Positions 7,934-20,959 of a stretch of 64,000 nt of DNA are shown here, in pieces; the first letter of the stretch is position 1; every line of letters begins with the position of its first letter. Origin of the DNA: Derxia lacustris (GTDB lineage Bacteria; Pseudomonadota; Gammaproteobacteria; Burkholderiales; Burkholderiaceae_E); NCBI RefSeq assembly GCF_002105195.1, contig NZ_MUHU01000011.1, forward strand, positions 124,001 through 188,000, read 5' to 3'. The notes beneath the pieces are model-generated. The model searched no databases, was not told the DNA's origin, and saw only the letters and a program-made list of their open reading frames with translations. Position numbers and translations under genes: made by a program.

Positions 7934-8422
7934 TCAGGGCTTTTGCGCCGGGTCCCAGTGCTCGGCGATCTTGCCGTTCTCGATGCGGAACAGGTCGAAC
8001 CAGGTGGTCGTGTACTTGCGCGCCGGGTCGCCGCGCTCGGCGTACTCGCGCGCAAACACCAGGGTCACGTAGTCGCCCTCGGCCACGATGGCGACCAGCG
8101 GCGCGAGGATGCGCGGCTCGACCGGCTTGGGCTGGCGGAGGCGCGCGAAGAATTCCTTGAACGCGGCGCGGCCGCTGGCCACGTTGGGGTTGTGCTGGAT
8201 GTAGCTCTCGGTCAGGTAGCGGTCGGCCTGATCGAGATGACCGCCCTCGAACACCTCGCGCCAGAAGTCGTAGACGAGCTTCTTGTTGGCGGCGAGCTGG
8301 GGCTGGGCGCTGGCGAGCAGCGCGGTCTGGTCGGGCGCGGCCTGTACCGGCACCTGGGCCCGGGCGGCATGGCCGGCGAGCAGACCGGCGGCAAGCAGCG
8401 CGCTGGCGAGGATCGATTTCAT
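7934..8422 (-). CDS. Secreted SnoaL-like (NTF2-fold) protein
   Basis: 162 aa with a clear Sec signal (cleavage after A-R-A near residue 22) and an NTF2-like cone fold. The pattern Y-D-F-W-R-E-V-F, Y-x-Q-H-N-P and a C-terminal F-D-L-F-R-I-x-x-G-K-I-A-E-H-W-D is typical of SnoaL-like polyketide-cyclase relatives. Many such periplasmic members have no known activity. It is convergent with the phosphatase, 10 bp apart. Confidence 0.8.
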   Translation of the reverse strand: MKSILASALLAAGLLAGHAARAQVPVQAAPDQTALLASAQPQLAANKKLVYDFWREVFEGGHLDQADRYLTESYIQHNPNVASGRAAFKEFFARLRQPKPVEPRILAPLVAIVAEGDYVTLVFAREYAERGDPARKYTTTWFDLFRIENGKIAEHWDPAQKP

Positions 8423-8516
8423 GGGCGGGCTCCGTCAAAAAGCGGCGGACTCTAGCGCCAGAACCCCTCGCCGCCTGCTGCCGCCTACGACGCAATCGGC
8501 ATGTCGATCTGTCCGC

Positions 8517-9077
8517 TCAGCGCGCCGCCAGAATCGTCTCGACCCACTTCGCGTAGGTGACGAGGAACTTGCCGAGAAAGTCGCGCGTGCCGTCGGCGGC
8601 GATACCGCCCTGCTCGTCGAACAGCGCGGCGCCGTTGCCCAGATAGACCTCGGGCCCCGCCAGCACCGGCACGTCGAGGCACATGAGCGATTGCCGCAGA
8701 TGGTGGTTGGCGCCAAAGCCGCCGATGGCGCCCGGCGACAGGCTCGCGACCGCCGCCGGCTTGCCTGCGAAGCAGCTCTTGCCGTAAGGCCGCGAGCCCA
8801 CGTCGACCGCGTTCTTCAGCAGCGCGGGCACCGAGCGGTTGTATTCGGGCGTGATGAAGAGCACGCCGTCGGCCGCGCCAATCTTCTGGCGGAACTCGAC
8901 CCACTCGGCGTCGGGTTCGGCCTCGCGCTCATCGTTGTAGAAGGCCAGCGCGGTGATCTCGACGATGTCGAGCCTGAGTCCCTCGGGCGCGATGCCGGCC
9001 AGCGCGAGCGCCAGCTTGCGGTTGAGCGAAGCCTTGCGCGGGCTGCCGACGAGGACGGCGATGTTGCGGGTGGTCAT
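8517..9077 (-). CDS. NAD(P)H-dependent FMN reductase (ChrR/azoreductase type)
   Basis: 186 aa, a complete flavodoxin-like domain. The phosphate-binding loop is G-S-P-R-K-A-S-L-N-R near residues 11-20. The F-I-T-P-E-Y-N-R-S-V-P segment near residue 75 is typical of the FMN_red family, which includes ChrR quinone/chromate reductases. It reduces FMN-bound substrates such as quinones with NAD(P)H in the cytoplasm. It may be transcribed with the SnoaL-like gene (94-bp gap). A dyad at 9133-9150 sits about 55 bp upstream and may be its operator. Confidence 0.88.
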   Translation of the reverse strand: MTTRNIAVLVGSPRKASLNRKLALALAGIAPEGLRLDIVEITALAFYNDEREAEPDAEWVEFRQKIGAADGVLFITPEYNRSVPALLKNAVDVGSRPYGKSCFAGKPAAVASLSPGAIGGFGANHHLRQSLMCLDVPVLAGPEVYLGNGAALFDEQGGIAADGTRDFLGKFLVTYAKWVETILAAR

Positions 9078-9132
9078 GGCGGGTTCCCTTCAGCAAACAA
9101 GTGGTGAATCCAAGCCGCATCATCGTCAATTG

Positions 9133-9150
9133 GCGTGAATTCAATCACGC
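9133..9150. promoter_or_regulatory. 18-bp dyad GCGTGA-N6-TCACGC upstream of the FMN reductase
   Basis: A perfect 6-bp inverted repeat with a 6-bp centre, located 56 bp before the ATG of the reductase. Its place and symmetry suit an operator for a dimeric repressor such as TetR or MarR type. No regulator gene lies beside it. Confidence 0.4.
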
Positions 9151-9419
9151 TTCAGAGTAACAACAAGAAATGACTCGCGATGCCCCGCACTTAATTCCAA
9201 TGCCAGATTACGTAACAGTGCCACTCGATTTTGCGATTGCCGTTCGAGCCAATTCGAAGAACGATTAATGATATGGACGAAGTTGTCTCTATTTTCAGTC
9301 GTTTGCCATGCAAATCTTCATCAGCTAATTTGTTGTCGGCGCCGCATTGCCATTCACGACATCGATGGCGACGCTTTCAAGACAACATCAACCCATTCCA
9401 AAGAACAGAAGAGAGATTC
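9151..9419. other. Low-GC intergenic stretch
   Basis: About 270 bp separates the divergent reductase and lipoprotein genes. It is AT-richer than its surroundings and has short open frames without coding character. The lipoprotein promoter must lie here, but I could not fix its -10 and -35 boxes. Confidence 0.35.
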
Positions 9420-10046
9420 ATGCAACGAAGAGCTTTTACCGTTTCCTGCGCAGCTGTTGGCGTCAGCATTCTTTCGGGTTGCATCACTTCGAAAATGCAT
9501 GAAGAGAGTTATTACTACGAAAAAATCAGCTCAATACTCATCACCAATGACAACACGAAAATTGCGGTATTGGGCGAAACATACCACTACATTTTCAATG
9601 CACCGCCGCTTCTGACTCAGACCCTTGCGGCAGATTTCGGAAAAAATCTCAGCGCCAGTTTTAATACTTTCATCCTAGGCGGCGGCAATACTATCAATGG
9701 CAAATTCAGCTTGTGGCTGAATCACAATGCCAGCGAGGAAGCCAAGGCTCGTGCAACGGCACTCGGCTTTCAAGTCATCAAAAATGGGGCCATGAGACTT
9801 GATTTGACAATTGACGGCGAGCGATTTGCCAGAGGCCAACCCTTGCCAATGAAACAAGCCTACAAGCTCAATAATGAATACTCGATCAGAATTGAAGCTC
9901 CCGACGGTGTCGTCATGAAGGCGGCGAAAATTGCCGTCACGCCAATTACAGCCGCAGCCGACGGAGTGTTGATCTTGGGTGCGGTCATCCTGTCGCCGAT
10001 TTGGGTACCAATTCTGCTTTCCAATGTTAGATTCCCCATGAAATAA
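9420..10046 (+). CDS. Low-GC lipoprotein of unknown function
   Basis: 208 aa from the ATG at 9420, chosen because an AGAGAG ribosome site precedes it and the signal peptide starts here. The frame opens 63 codons earlier. The signal ends in L-S-G-C, a lipobox, so the protein should be lipid-anchored. The mature part is polar and contains a W-L-N-H-N segment. Near the C-terminus is a hydrophobic stretch A-D-G-V-L-I-L-G-A-V-I-L-S-P-I-W. No family was recognised. GC is well below that of both neighbours, suggesting recent acquisition. Confidence 0.6.
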   Translation: MQRRAFTVSCAAVGVSILSGCITSKMHEESYYYEKISSILITNDNTKIAVLGETYHYIFNAPPLLTQTLAADFGKNLSASFNTFILGGGNTINGKFSLWLNHNASEEAKARATALGFQVIKNGAMRLDLTIDGERFARGQPLPMKQAYKLNNEYSIRIEAPDGVVMKAAKIAVTPITAAADGVLILGAVILSPIWVPILLSNVRFPMK

Positions 10047-10218
10047 AACCATAAGCAGCCTCACGGCATCAGCACAATCAATATCGAGGTATCTGTATAA
10101 AAAACAGCGCGAATCGCCAGCGGGTACCAGCAAATCGATCTCGACAAGATTGCAAGCCATTCGTTTGCCACTCGATTCCTGTCGATGGCAAAACACCCTC
10201 GTATGCCGACAGGAAAGC

Positions 10219-10425
10219 TCACCAGTGCGGCGGCACCTCGTCGGCCGGCGCGCCACGGTCGCCCGGCGACATCACGCTCACCTGCCGGCGCAGCTCGATC
10301 AGCTCCTTGCGCAGCGCATCCAGCTCGCGCTGCTGGCGGTAGACGGTCTGGTTGAGCGTGTCGAGCAGGTCTTCGGCAAAGCCAGCCTTGATCTCCAGCT
10401 CGGTGATGCGGGCTTCGTCGCTCAT
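10219..10425 (-). CDS. slyX: SlyX homologue
   Basis: 68 aa. The form is R-I-T-E-L-E-I-K, a heptad coiled coil to about residue 50, then a Pro-rich tail ending in P-P-H-W, the SlyX signature. SlyX is a small cytoplasmic coiled-coil protein of uncertain role, first met beside slyD. The ATG overlaps the stop of the upstream S4 gene by 4 bp (ATGA), so the two are translationally coupled. Confidence 0.9.
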   Translation of the reverse strand: MSDEARITELEIKAGFAEDLLDTLNQTVYRQQRELDALRKELIELRRQVSVMSPGDRGAPADEVPPHW

Positions 10426-10685
10426 TGCGGCGCTCCCACCACGCGGATGCGCGCGCCCAGGCATTCCACGATCTGGCCGGCGCGGATCTTGGCGGTCCTG
10501 CGGCTTTCGGGCGCGCCGTCCACGCGCACTTCGCCGTCGGCCACCAGCTGCTTGCCGCGTCCGCCGCTGTCGGCGATGCCGGCCAGCTTGAGGAGGTTGC
10601 ACAGCTCGACGTAATCGCCCGCCAGCTCGAATTGGATGGTCTGCAAGAAAGTTCCCGGTTCGGTAAGCGGCAAGGTCGTCCGCAA
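10422..10685 (-). CDS. Small RNA-binding S4-domain protein (YbcJ type)
   Basis: 87 aa made of one S4 RNA-binding domain. The pattern Y-V-E-L-C-N-L-L-K-L-A-G, G-G-x-A/G-K, V-x-G-E-V-x-V-D-G and R-R-T-A-K-I-R-A-G is the usual S4 order. YbcJ-like proteins bind RNA or ribosome-related targets in the cytoplasm. It is the first gene of a two-gene unit with slyX and divergent from edd across 100 bp. Frame and length match the family. Confidence 0.88.
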   Translation of the reverse strand: MRTTLPLTEPGTFLQTIQFELAGDYVELCNLLKLAGIADSGGRGKQLVADGEVRVDGAPESRRTAKIRAGQIVECLGARIRVVGAPQ

Positions 10686-10726
10686 GGCCGCCGGATGATA
10701 GCCAGCAGGCCGCGTGAAACCGCGCC

Positions 10727-10755
10727 TTGAACCAATGTAGAAAAACTACTACATT
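10727..10755 (+). promoter_or_regulatory. edd promoter with HexR-like operator
   Basis: TTGAAC (10727-10732), a 17-bp spacer and TACATT (10750-10755) form a sigma-70 promoter. Inside it TGTAG-AAAAA-CTACT (10736-10750) matches the known HexR pattern TGTARTW3AYTACA at 13 of 15 positions. HexR bound here would cover the spacer and -10. HexR is released by the Entner-Doudoroff intermediate KDPG. Confidence 0.7.
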
Positions 10756-10785
10756 CTTGGCATCCGCATCGCCGAGAGGCCCGTC

Positions 10786-12597
<1,812 letters not shown>

Positions 12598-12628
12598 TGC
12601 CCATGTCAACCCAGCCAGGAGACTGACC

Positions 12629-12811
12629 ATGCGCCATCCCTGCCGTCACCGCGTCGGCCGCCGCCGCGAGGTTGCCCGCGCCAAGAAGCTGGCGAGCGAG
12701 AGCCTCCAGGCCTCGGCCGCCGTACCCGTCGTCACCCGTCCGTCCGACAGCGCCGCGCCCGGCGGCACGCGCGGCGGCACTTCCACCGACAAGCCCGAGA
12801 ACAACACATGA
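12629..12811 (+). CDS. Small basic protein between edd and eda
   Basis: 60 aa, not recognised. The first 30 residues are Arg/His-rich (R-H-R-V-G-R-R-R-E-V-A-R-A-K-K); the rest is Ala/Pro/Thr-rich and disordered. Reasons to accept it are an AGGAG ribosome site 8-9 bp before the ATG and a TGA that overlaps the eda ATG as ATGA. It may serve as a leader coupling translation into eda. Nucleic-acid binding is possible from composition only. Confidence 0.5.
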   Translation: MRHPCRHRVGRRREVARAKKLASESLQASAAVPVVTRPSDSAAPGGTRGGTSTDKPENNT

Positions 12812-13428
12812 ACGCCCTGCCCGCCTTCAAGACCAAGGTCATGCCCGTCGTCGTCATCGACGATGCCGAGGCCGCCGTGCCGCTCGCCGAAGCCCTGCTC
12901 GCCGGCGGCATCGACGCCATCGAGATCACGCTGCGCACGCCGGCCGGCATCGTCGCCATCGAGCGCGTGGCCCGCGCCGTGCCCGGCATGGTGGTCGGCG
13001 CCGGCACGCTGACGCGGCCCGAGCATTTCCGCCGCGTGCAGGACGCGGGCGGCGTGTTTGCGGTGTCGCCGGGGCTAACGCCGGCGCTCGCGCAGGCGGC
13101 GCGCTTCACCGGGCTGCCGCTGATTCCGGGCACGCAGACCGCGTCGGAAATCATCGCGGCGATGGAGGAAGGCTTTGGCTTCGTCAAGCTGTTCCCGGCC
13201 AATCTGGCCGGCGGCATCACGGCGCTGAAGGCCTATGGCTCGGTGTTCGGCGAGATGAAGTTCTGCCCGACCGGCGGCGTCACGGCCGAGACGCTGGCCG
13301 ACTACCTGGCGCTTGCGAATGTGCCGATCGTGGGCGGGACGTGGCTCACGCCGCCGGCGCTGGTCAAGGCGGGGGATTGGGCGGCGATCACGGCGCTGGC
13401 CAAGGCTGCGACCCAGGCCGCCGGCTGA
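12808..13428 (+). CDS. eda: KDPG/KHG aldolase
   Basis: 206 aa, a TIM barrel. It cleaves KDPG to pyruvate and glyceraldehyde 3-phosphate, completing the Entner-Doudoroff route begun by Edd. The class I aldolase motifs are in place: I-E-I-T-L-R-T near 35-41 with the catalytic Glu, G-A-G-T-L-T, P-G-x-Q-T-A-S-E and the Schiff-base Lys in F-V-K-L-F-P-A, followed by C-P-T-G-G-V. The start overlaps the small ORF stop by 4 bp. Confidence 0.96.
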   Translation: MNALPAFKTKVMPVVVIDDAEAAVPLAEALLAGGIDAIEITLRTPAGIVAIERVARAVPGMVVGAGTLTRPEHFRRVQDAGGVFAVSPGLTPALAQAARFTGLPLIPGTQTASEIIAAMEEGFGFVKLFPANLAGGITALKAYGSVFGEMKFCPTGGVTAETLADYLALANVPIVGGTWLTPPALVKAGDWAAITALAKAATQAAG

Positions 13429-13443
13429 GGCCGGCAAGCGCAA

Positions 13444-14271
13444 TCACTCGGCGCGGCCGGTCGGTGCAATGGCCGGCCGCGCATGCCAGCTGCCACCGCG
13501 CCGGCTCATCTCGAAACAGCCGCAAGCCTCGACCAGCTCGGTGAGCCGGGCATAGCCGTGGCAGCGCGGATCGAAGTCGGGTTGCAGCCGGCGCAGCCGC
13601 TGGCCGACGGCGCCGAGCCAGGCCCAGCCCTCTTCCGCAGCGCACTCGGCCATGGCCGCCGTCAGCATCGGAATGAGTCGCGCATCGGCAGCGAGTTCGG
13701 CCGCCGATTGCGGCGCCGACGGGAAGGCGGGCGGTGCCAGCTTTGGCGCCGGGCGCACTTCACCGGCAGGCGGCGTGGCGATAACACGCATGCTCTTGCC
13801 GGCCGGCGCAACCATCCGCGCCCCGGGCGTCGGCGCCAGAAGCTCGTCGCAGCTGGCCGCGAAAGCGCCATCCAGTGCGCCATCGTCGATGCCCAGCATC
13901 CGCACGCCAGCTTCGCGCAGCCGCAGCGCAAGCGGCAGCAGCGCCGCACTGCCCGGCACAAGGCACACGCCATCGATGCCGCCGGCATGCAGCAGATCCA
14001 TCGCATCGACGATCAGCGCGCCGGTCGCCGCGCCGCCCTGTGCGTCGCCGGCAAACAGCTGCACCGGCTGCACCGCATGGGCGAGCAATGCGGCCGACCA
14101 GCCCGCAAGCGCGGGCGCGGTCCAGTCGCCATAGGCGCGGCGCACCCCAAGCCGGCCCCGCGCCGCGAGGGCCTCGCACAGGTCGCCAAGGCGGTCAGGG
14201 CCGGCGAGTCGTGCGGCGTCGATGAGTAGCGCCAGTGCGGCGGGACGGACGGGCTCGGTTGCGTTGGTCAT
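13444..14271 (-). CDS. NYN-domain/OST-HTH (LOTUS) protein with degenerate nuclease site
   Basis: 275 aa. Residues 12-148 follow the LabA/DUF88 NYN ribonuclease fold: L-L-I-D, V-R-R-A-Y-G-D-W, L-I-V-D-A-M-D-L-L and a conserved C-D-E-L-L end. Residues 195-258 fit a winged OST-HTH RNA-binding domain. Normal members have I-D-x-D-N, a K-N-A-T-D motif and S-S-D-S-D. Here Asp18 remains, but the next Asp-Asn is Ala-Arg, the A-T-D Asp is Gly84, and both Asp of S-D-S-D are replaced (P-G-S-A-A, 106-110). The metal site is therefore mostly gone and RNA cleavage is unlikely. It is convergent with eda, 16 bp apart. Confidence 0.75.
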   Translation of the reverse strand: MTNATEPVRPAALALLIDAARLAGPDRLGDLCEALAARGRLGVRRAYGDWTAPALAGWSAALLAHAVQPVQLFAGDAQGGAATGALIVDAMDLLHAGGIDGVCLVPGSAALLPLALRLREAGVRMLGIDDGALDGAFAASCDELLAPTPGARMVAPAGKSMRVIATPPAGEVRPAPKLAPPAFPSAPQSAAELAADARLIPMLTAAMAECAAEEGWAWLGAVGQRLRRLQPDFDPRCHGYARLTELVEACGCFEMSRRGGSWHARPAIAPTGRAE

Positions 14272-14455
14272 GCGGGCACTCAGGCAGGGAACGGGACAGG
14301 CTGCGCACGCTAGCGCATCCGGACCGCAGCGCGCCGCACCGACCGTCCCGCGCCAGCCGCCATTCGCAGCGGACCTTGTTGTCCACCCCCCGAGCCGGAA
14401 GCCGGAGCACCGCGAGGATTCGACCCTTGTTCAACATCGAGGCCCGAGTGCCGCC

Positions 14456-14719
14456 GTGGACGACATCAATCTGGAGCGCACCGGACCGCTGCATGAGCAC
14501 TGGCTCTGGGTGCGGCTGCGCGCGCCCGACGGCAAGCGCGTCACCTTTCTGATCGAGCGCGAAACCCTCATCGCGCTCGAAGGCGCGGCCTTCGTCGACA
14601 TCGACACCGCGCACGACCGTCATGCCGAGCGCATCGAGGCCGCCGCGCGCGCCCGCTTCGACGCGGCCCAGGGCGGCGACGCCATCGTGCTCACGCTCGA
14701 CGACCTCGACCGCGCCTGA
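14456..14719 (+). CDS. Short DUF1488-like protein
   Basis: 87 aa if it starts at the GTG at 14456; the frame is open much further upstream but without coding character. It has an H-W-L-W-V-R-L segment, V-T-F-L-I-E-R-E-T-L and an R-I-E-A-A-A-R-A-R-F helix, which resembles the small DUF1488 family. No function is known. It lies in the 465-bp gap between the convergent NYN gene and the porin. Confidence 0.5.
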   Translation: MDDINLERTGPLHEHWLWVRLRAPDGKRVTFLIERETLIALEGAAFVDIDTAHDRHAERIEAAARARFDAAQGGDAIVLTLDDLDRA

Positions 14720-14736
14720 GCCATGCGACGCTCAGC

Positions 14737-16191
<1,455 letters not shown>

Positions 16192-16295
16192 TCAGGGGCG
16201 CGAGCAGCCCCGACCGCGCCCGGACGGGCACGGCTGAAAGCGGTGAAACCGGGTTGCGCGAACGGCGGCTGCGGCCGTTCGCGCCGGAAGTGGCG

Positions 16296-17225
16296 CTAGC
16301 CGGCCAGCTCGCTGGCGCGGGCCAGATCGGCGCCGCGTCTTGAGCAGGTGATGGCGGCGGCGCGTGCCGCATGCGCAAGCAGCGTGGCGAGCGCGGCGGC
16401 ATCGAGCGCGCCCATCGCCGGTGGCGAGAGCGCGTCGTGCTCAGCCAGCCAGGCCAGCGTCGCGGCCTGGAAGGTGTCGCCGGCGCCGACGGTGTCGACC
16501 ACCGTCACCTTCACGCCGGGCACGTCGGCCCGGCCGGCGGCGGTCCAGGCGCTGGCGCCGTCGGCCCCGCGCGTGACGATCACGAGCTTCACGCCGCGTG
16601 CCAGCCATTGCGCGGCCAGCTCGGCCGGCTCGGCATCGCCATAGAGCAGGCCGATGTCCTCGTCGCTGATCTTGACCAGATGCGCGAGTTCGGTCAGCTC
16701 CTCGACCTTGGCGCGCCAGGCCTCCTTCGACGGCTCGACATTGAGCCGCACGTTCGGGTCGTAGCTGATGACGCGCGCATCGCGCTCGCGTCGCGCCAGC
16801 GCCGCATAGGCGTCGGCCACCGGCTGCACCACCGTGGCATAGGAGCCGAGATGGATGGCACGCGTGGCCGGGTCGAGCGGCGGCAGGTCGTCGATGGCGA
16901 GCAGCCGGTCGGCCGCGCCGTTGCCGTAGAAGGCGTAGTCGGGCACGCCGGCCGCGTCGAGGCCGATGAAGCCGAGCGTGGTCGGCGCGTCATAGCGCAC
17001 CAGGCTGGCGGTGCTCACGCCCTCGTCGGTCAGCACCTGGGCGAGGCGCTTGCCGAACAGGTCGTTGGCAATGCCGGTGAGCAGGCCCACCGGCTGGCCG
17101 AGCCGCGCCAGACCGATGGCCACATTGAAGGGCGAGCCGCCCGGATGGGCATCGAGCTGAAAGGCCCGGCCGTCGGCCGACTGCACGAAGACGTCGAACA
17201 GGGCTTCACCGCAGACGAGAAACAT
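16296..17225 (-). CDS. PfkB-family fructokinase
   Basis: 309 aa. It phosphorylates a sugar, most likely fructose, with ATP in the cytoplasm. Motifs present are the N-terminal C-G-E-A-L-F-D and G-G-S-P-F-N-V-A sugar-binding segments, and the C-terminal V-D-T-V-G-A-G-D-T-F-Q-A-A catalytic motif with the Asp base and anion hole. It is the last gene of the ABC operon, in the same place as frcK in rhizobial fructose operons. Confidence 0.92.
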   Translation of the reverse strand: MFLVCGEALFDVFVQSADGRAFQLDAHPGGSPFNVAIGLARLGQPVGLLTGIANDLFGKRLAQVLTDEGVSTASLVRYDAPTTLGFIGLDAAGVPDYAFYGNGAADRLLAIDDLPPLDPATRAIHLGSYATVVQPVADAYAALARRERDARVISYDPNVRLNVEPSKEAWRAKVEELTELAHLVKISDEDIGLLYGDAEPAELAAQWLARGVKLVIVTRGADGASAWTAAGRADVPGVKVTVVDTVGAGDTFQAATLAWLAEHDALSPPAMGALDAAALATLLAHAARAAAITCSRRGADLARASELAG

Positions 17226-17267
17226 GGCGATCGCTTTGCTTGGAGTGGAAACGGACGGCGCTGTCGC

Positions 17268-18200
17268 TCAGCGCGACGACCAGCCCTTGTAGCTGCCGAC
17301 GTTGTCGCGCGTGATGAGCTGGGGCGCGAGCAGCACCACCGGCGTCGCCGGCTTCTTGCCGTTGAGCAGGTCGTAGCCGATCTCGACTGCGCGCTGGGCC
17401 TGGGCCCACGGGTCCTGGCTGGCCGAGGCCTGAATCTGGGTCTTGCCCTTGAGCGCGCCCTCGATGTCGGGTGCCCCGTCGACCGAGGTGATGACGATGC
17501 CGCTGCGGCCCAGCTGGCGCGCGGCCAGGTCGGTGCCGATGGCTTGCGGATCGTTGATCGTGAAGATCGCATCGACCTTGGGGAAGCGCGTGAGATGGCC
17601 TTGCGCGACGTTCATGCCGCCTTCGCGCGAGCCCTTGCCGTCCTGGTCGTCGGACAGGATCTTGATCGCCGGCACGGCGGCCAGCGCCGACTTGCAGCCG
17701 TTCACGCGGTCGATCACCGCCGACACCTGCGGGCCGTTCTGGATGATGACGTTGCCGCCCTTGGCGCCGAGCTTCTCGACGATGTAGGCGCAGGCGATCT
17801 TGCCGGCGTCCACGTTGTCGGTCTGCACCGTCGCATCCGCACCCGCGGCCACCACATCCACCGCCACCACCGCGATGCCCGCCTTCTGCGCCTTCTTCAC
17901 CGCCGGCTCGATGGCCTTGGCATCGGCGGCGTTCAGCAGGATCAGGTCCACGCCGGCCGAGATGAAGTTGTCGATCTGGGTGAACTGCTTGTTCAGGTCG
18001 TAGTCGGCCGACACCGCCGTGACCTTCACATTCGGGTTGATCGCCTTGGCGCGCGCTTCGGCGCCCTTGGCCATCGTCACGAAATACGGATTGCCGAGCG
18101 AGCCGACGGTAATGCCGACGGCCTTCAGCTCACGCGCCTGGGCGGCGCCGGCAGCGGCGAGAGCCAGCGCGAGCGCGGCGACGATGCGGATGGTTTTCAT
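17268..18200 (-). CDS. Sugar ABC transporter periplasmic binding protein (FrcB/RbsB type)
   Basis: 310 aa with a Sec signal cleaved after A-Q-A. It is a type I periplasmic binding protein of the ribose/fructose cluster: V-G-I-T-V-G-S-L-G-N-P-Y-F, repeated D-N-F-I-S-A-G-V-D-L-I-L-L-N and T-N-D-P-Q-A-I-G. An AGGAGACA ribosome site precedes the ATG. Neighbouring ROK regulator, ATPase, permease and fructokinase make fructose the best guess. Confidence 0.92.
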   Translation of the reverse strand: MKTIRIVAALALALAAAGAAQARELKAVGITVGSLGNPYFVTMAKGAEARAKAINPNVKVTAVSADYDLNKQFTQIDNFISAGVDLILLNAADAKAIEPAVKKAQKAGIAVVAVDVVAAGADATVQTDNVDAGKIACAYIVEKLGAKGGNVIIQNGPQVSAVIDRVNGCKSALAAVPAIKILSDDQDGKGSREGGMNVAQGHLTRFPKVDAIFTINDPQAIGTDLAARQLGRSGIVITSVDGAPDIEGALKGKTQIQASASQDPWAQAQRAVEIGYDLLNGKKPATPVVLLAPQLITRDNVGSYKGWSSR

Positions 18201-18384
18201 TGGTTGTCTCCTGTTTCTGGTCGAAGTGCGCGGGCGCAGGCGGCCGACCAGAAGCCGCCCGGCGGTTTCAGGGAATGTCTGAAGAGGTAGAGGAGAAGCG
18301 GCTTTTTGCTACCAGAGGGAGAAACCTGGCGGCTGCCGGCCGGCGCCGCGCGGCTTGTGTCGCCGCGTCGGCGCAAAGGTGGCG

Positions 18385-19410
18385 TCAGGTACGCGCACCC
18401 GATTGGCGATAGCGGTCGAGCAGCACGGCGCCGATGATGACGATGCCCTTGATGATGTATTGCCAGATGTCGGACACGCCGAGCAGGATCAGCCCGTTGC
18501 CGAGCACCGCGATGATGAGCGCGCCGATCAGCGTGCCCACGATCGAGCCGACGCCGCCGACAAAGCTGGTGCCGCCCAGGATCACCGCCGCGATCGCATC
18601 CAGCTCATACGACTGGCCCAGTTGCAGCCCGTTGGCCGCATACAGCCGCGCCGAGGTCATGATCGCGCCCAGGCCCGACAGCGCGCCCGACAGCGCATAC
18701 ACGAACAGCAGCACCTTCCACACCTTGATGCCCGACAGCCGTGCCGCCTCGGGATTGCCGCCGACGGCATAGATCTGCACGCCCAGCACCGTGCGACGCA
18801 GCACGAACCACGACAGCGCCACCACCGCCAGCGCGATCACCACCAGCCAGGGCACGCCCAGCAGCGACTCGTTGCCGATGAAGGCGAACGGCAGGTCGGC
18901 ATTGAAGATGGTCTTGTCGTCGCCGAGCAGCCGCGCGATGCCGCGCATCGCGGTCAGCGCGCCCAGCGTCACGATGAACGGCGGCAGCTTGGCAAACGCG
19001 ATCAGCGAGCCGTTGAGCAGCCCCAGCACCAGGCCCGAGCCGAGGCCGGCGGCGACCGCCACGAAGCCCATGCCCGGAATCTGCGACACCAGCATCGCCA
19101 CCACGGCGGCCGCCGCGAGGATCGAGCCGACCGACAGATCGATGCCGCCGGTCAGGATGACGAAGGTCATGCCCGCCGCCAGCACGATGTTGATCGACGC
19201 CTGCTGGGCCACGATGGAAATGTTCTGCACCGTCATGAAGCCGTCGGCGAGCGCGCCGAAGCCCAGGCACAGCAGCAGCAGCACCGGCAGCATGCCGACA
19301 TTGCGCATCACCTGACGCAGACGCGCGCGCGCGTCGATGGGATTGCCCGGCGGGACCGGCGCGGTGGGGTTGGCGGCTTGGTTCATGGGCTTGTCTCCCT
19401 GATGTTTCAT
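18385..19410 (-). CDS. Sugar ABC transporter permease (FrcC/RbsC type)
   Basis: 341 aa with eight to ten predicted membrane helices after a Pro/Ala-rich N-terminus. The G-G-I-D-L-S-V-G-S-I-L and G-G-T-S-F-x-G-G-x-G segments are the signatures of BPD_transp_2 carbohydrate permeases. It forms the inner-membrane channel with the adjacent ATPase, whose stop is 8 bp upstream. A gap of 184 bp with short GC hairpins separates it from the binding-protein gene downstream. Confidence 0.93.
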   Translation of the reverse strand: MKHQGDKPMNQAANPTAPVPPGNPIDARARLRQVMRNVGMLPVLLLLCLGFGALADGFMTVQNISIVAQQASINIVLAAGMTFVILTGGIDLSVGSILAAAAVVAMLVSQIPGMGFVAVAAGLGSGLVLGLLNGSLIAFAKLPPFIVTLGALTAMRGIARLLGDDKTIFNADLPFAFIGNESLLGVPWLVVIALAVVALSWFVLRRTVLGVQIYAVGGNPEAARLSGIKVWKVLLFVYALSGALSGLGAIMTSARLYAANGLQLGQSYELDAIAAVILGGTSFVGGVGSIVGTLIGALIIAVLGNGLILLGVSDIWQYIIKGIVIIGAVLLDRYRQSGART

Positions 19411-19417
19411 GTCTGGC

Positions 19418-20955
<1,538 letters not shown>

Positions 20956-20959
<4 letters not shown>

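Noticed and set aside
5989-8055. 688-codon minus-strand open frame
   Set aside because: Antisense shadow of the PhoD phosphatase.
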